Shown here in pieces: positions 5,048 through 5,087 of a DNA stretch of 5,087 nucleotides. The translations under genes and the position numbers were made by a program. How positions within the stretch are numbered: the stretch's first letter is position 1; every line of letters starts with the position of its first letter. The DNA lies in contig CAMEZU010000147.1 of assembly GCA_945947925.1 (NCBI GenBank), forward strand, positions 1 to 5,087, written 5' to 3'. The notes beneath the pieces were generated by a model. That model worked only from the letters and a program-made list of their open reading frames with translations. It ran no database searches and was not told the origin of the DNA. The stretch comes from an uncultured Verrucomicrobiota bacterium. Lineage in GTDB: Bacteria > Verrucomicrobiota > Kiritimatiellia > RFP12 > UBA1067.

Positions 5048-5060
5048 GGGGACAGGCCCC
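5048..5060. repeat. GGGGACAGGCCCC inverted-repeat element
   Basis: GGGG and CCCC pair around ACAGG. The inner GGGACAGGCCC differs by one base from the minus-strand reading of the dyad at 4041-4051 (GGGACAGTCCC). The two therefore look like copies of one short palindromic family, in opposite orientation, about 1 kb apart and on either side of the toxin-antitoxin operon. The bases after it to the window end (5061-5087) show nothing I can assign. Confidence 0.45.
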
Positions 5061-5087
5061 GTAAGCCTTCCTGCCGCCTCTCAGGGG

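Overview
The window comes from a GC-rich bacterium. It holds one large housekeeping gene, purL, followed by a non-coding, repeat-bearing spacer, a small toxin-antitoxin operon of visibly lower GC content, and the broken 3' end of another GC-rich gene. The long single-chain PurL (1297 residues, E. coli-like domain order) rules out the split PurS/PurQ/PurL arrangement of Bacillus and archaea. The purL codons end overwhelmingly in G or C. The remnant ends in an FFRVRLEE-type tail, which I associate with secreted proteins of the Verrucomicrobiota/Kiritimatiellota/Lentisphaerota side of the PVC group. That taxonomic guess is weak inference and should be checked by PurL phylogeny.

Layout. Positions 1-45 are the last codons of an upstream plus-strand gene. 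Its stop codon lies beside an extended -10 promoter (TGATATAAT, 48-56), which gives a very short leader before the purL ribosome binding site (73-79) and the ATG at 87. purL runs to 3980 and is intact, with N-terminal, synthase and glutaminase parts and all the catalytic residues that can be placed by eye. Its one oddity is a basic, proline-rich, AT-hook-like stretch in the linker before the glutaminase domain. Two hairpins follow the stop codon directly, the second a perfect 13-bp stem.

The spacer 3981-4243 contains these hairpins, a pair of imperfect 28/26-base direct repeats, a GGGAC-T-GTCCC inverted repeat, and a tract of CCTAC-like heptamers. It then becomes AT-rich and carries a possible promoter and two small palindromes ahead of a strong Shine-Dalgarno sequence. 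The toxin-antitoxin pair (4244-4854) is a Phd/YefM-type antitoxin overlapping by one base a ParE/RelE-type toxin. Antitoxin and toxin would be made together, neutralise each other as a complex, and probably repress their own promoter.

Downstream, 4868-5008 reads in one frame as a GC-rich coding tail with no start of its own. It is probably what remains of a longer exported-protein gene. The last bases hold a second GGGACAG-type inverted repeat (5048-5060). The purL half is conserved chromosome. The half after about 4004 looks like a small rearranged accessory patch in which repeats bracket a probably acquired toxin-antitoxin cassette. I see no clear evidence of a wholly new system; the repeat family, the PurL linker and the cassette junctions are the points most worth checking.
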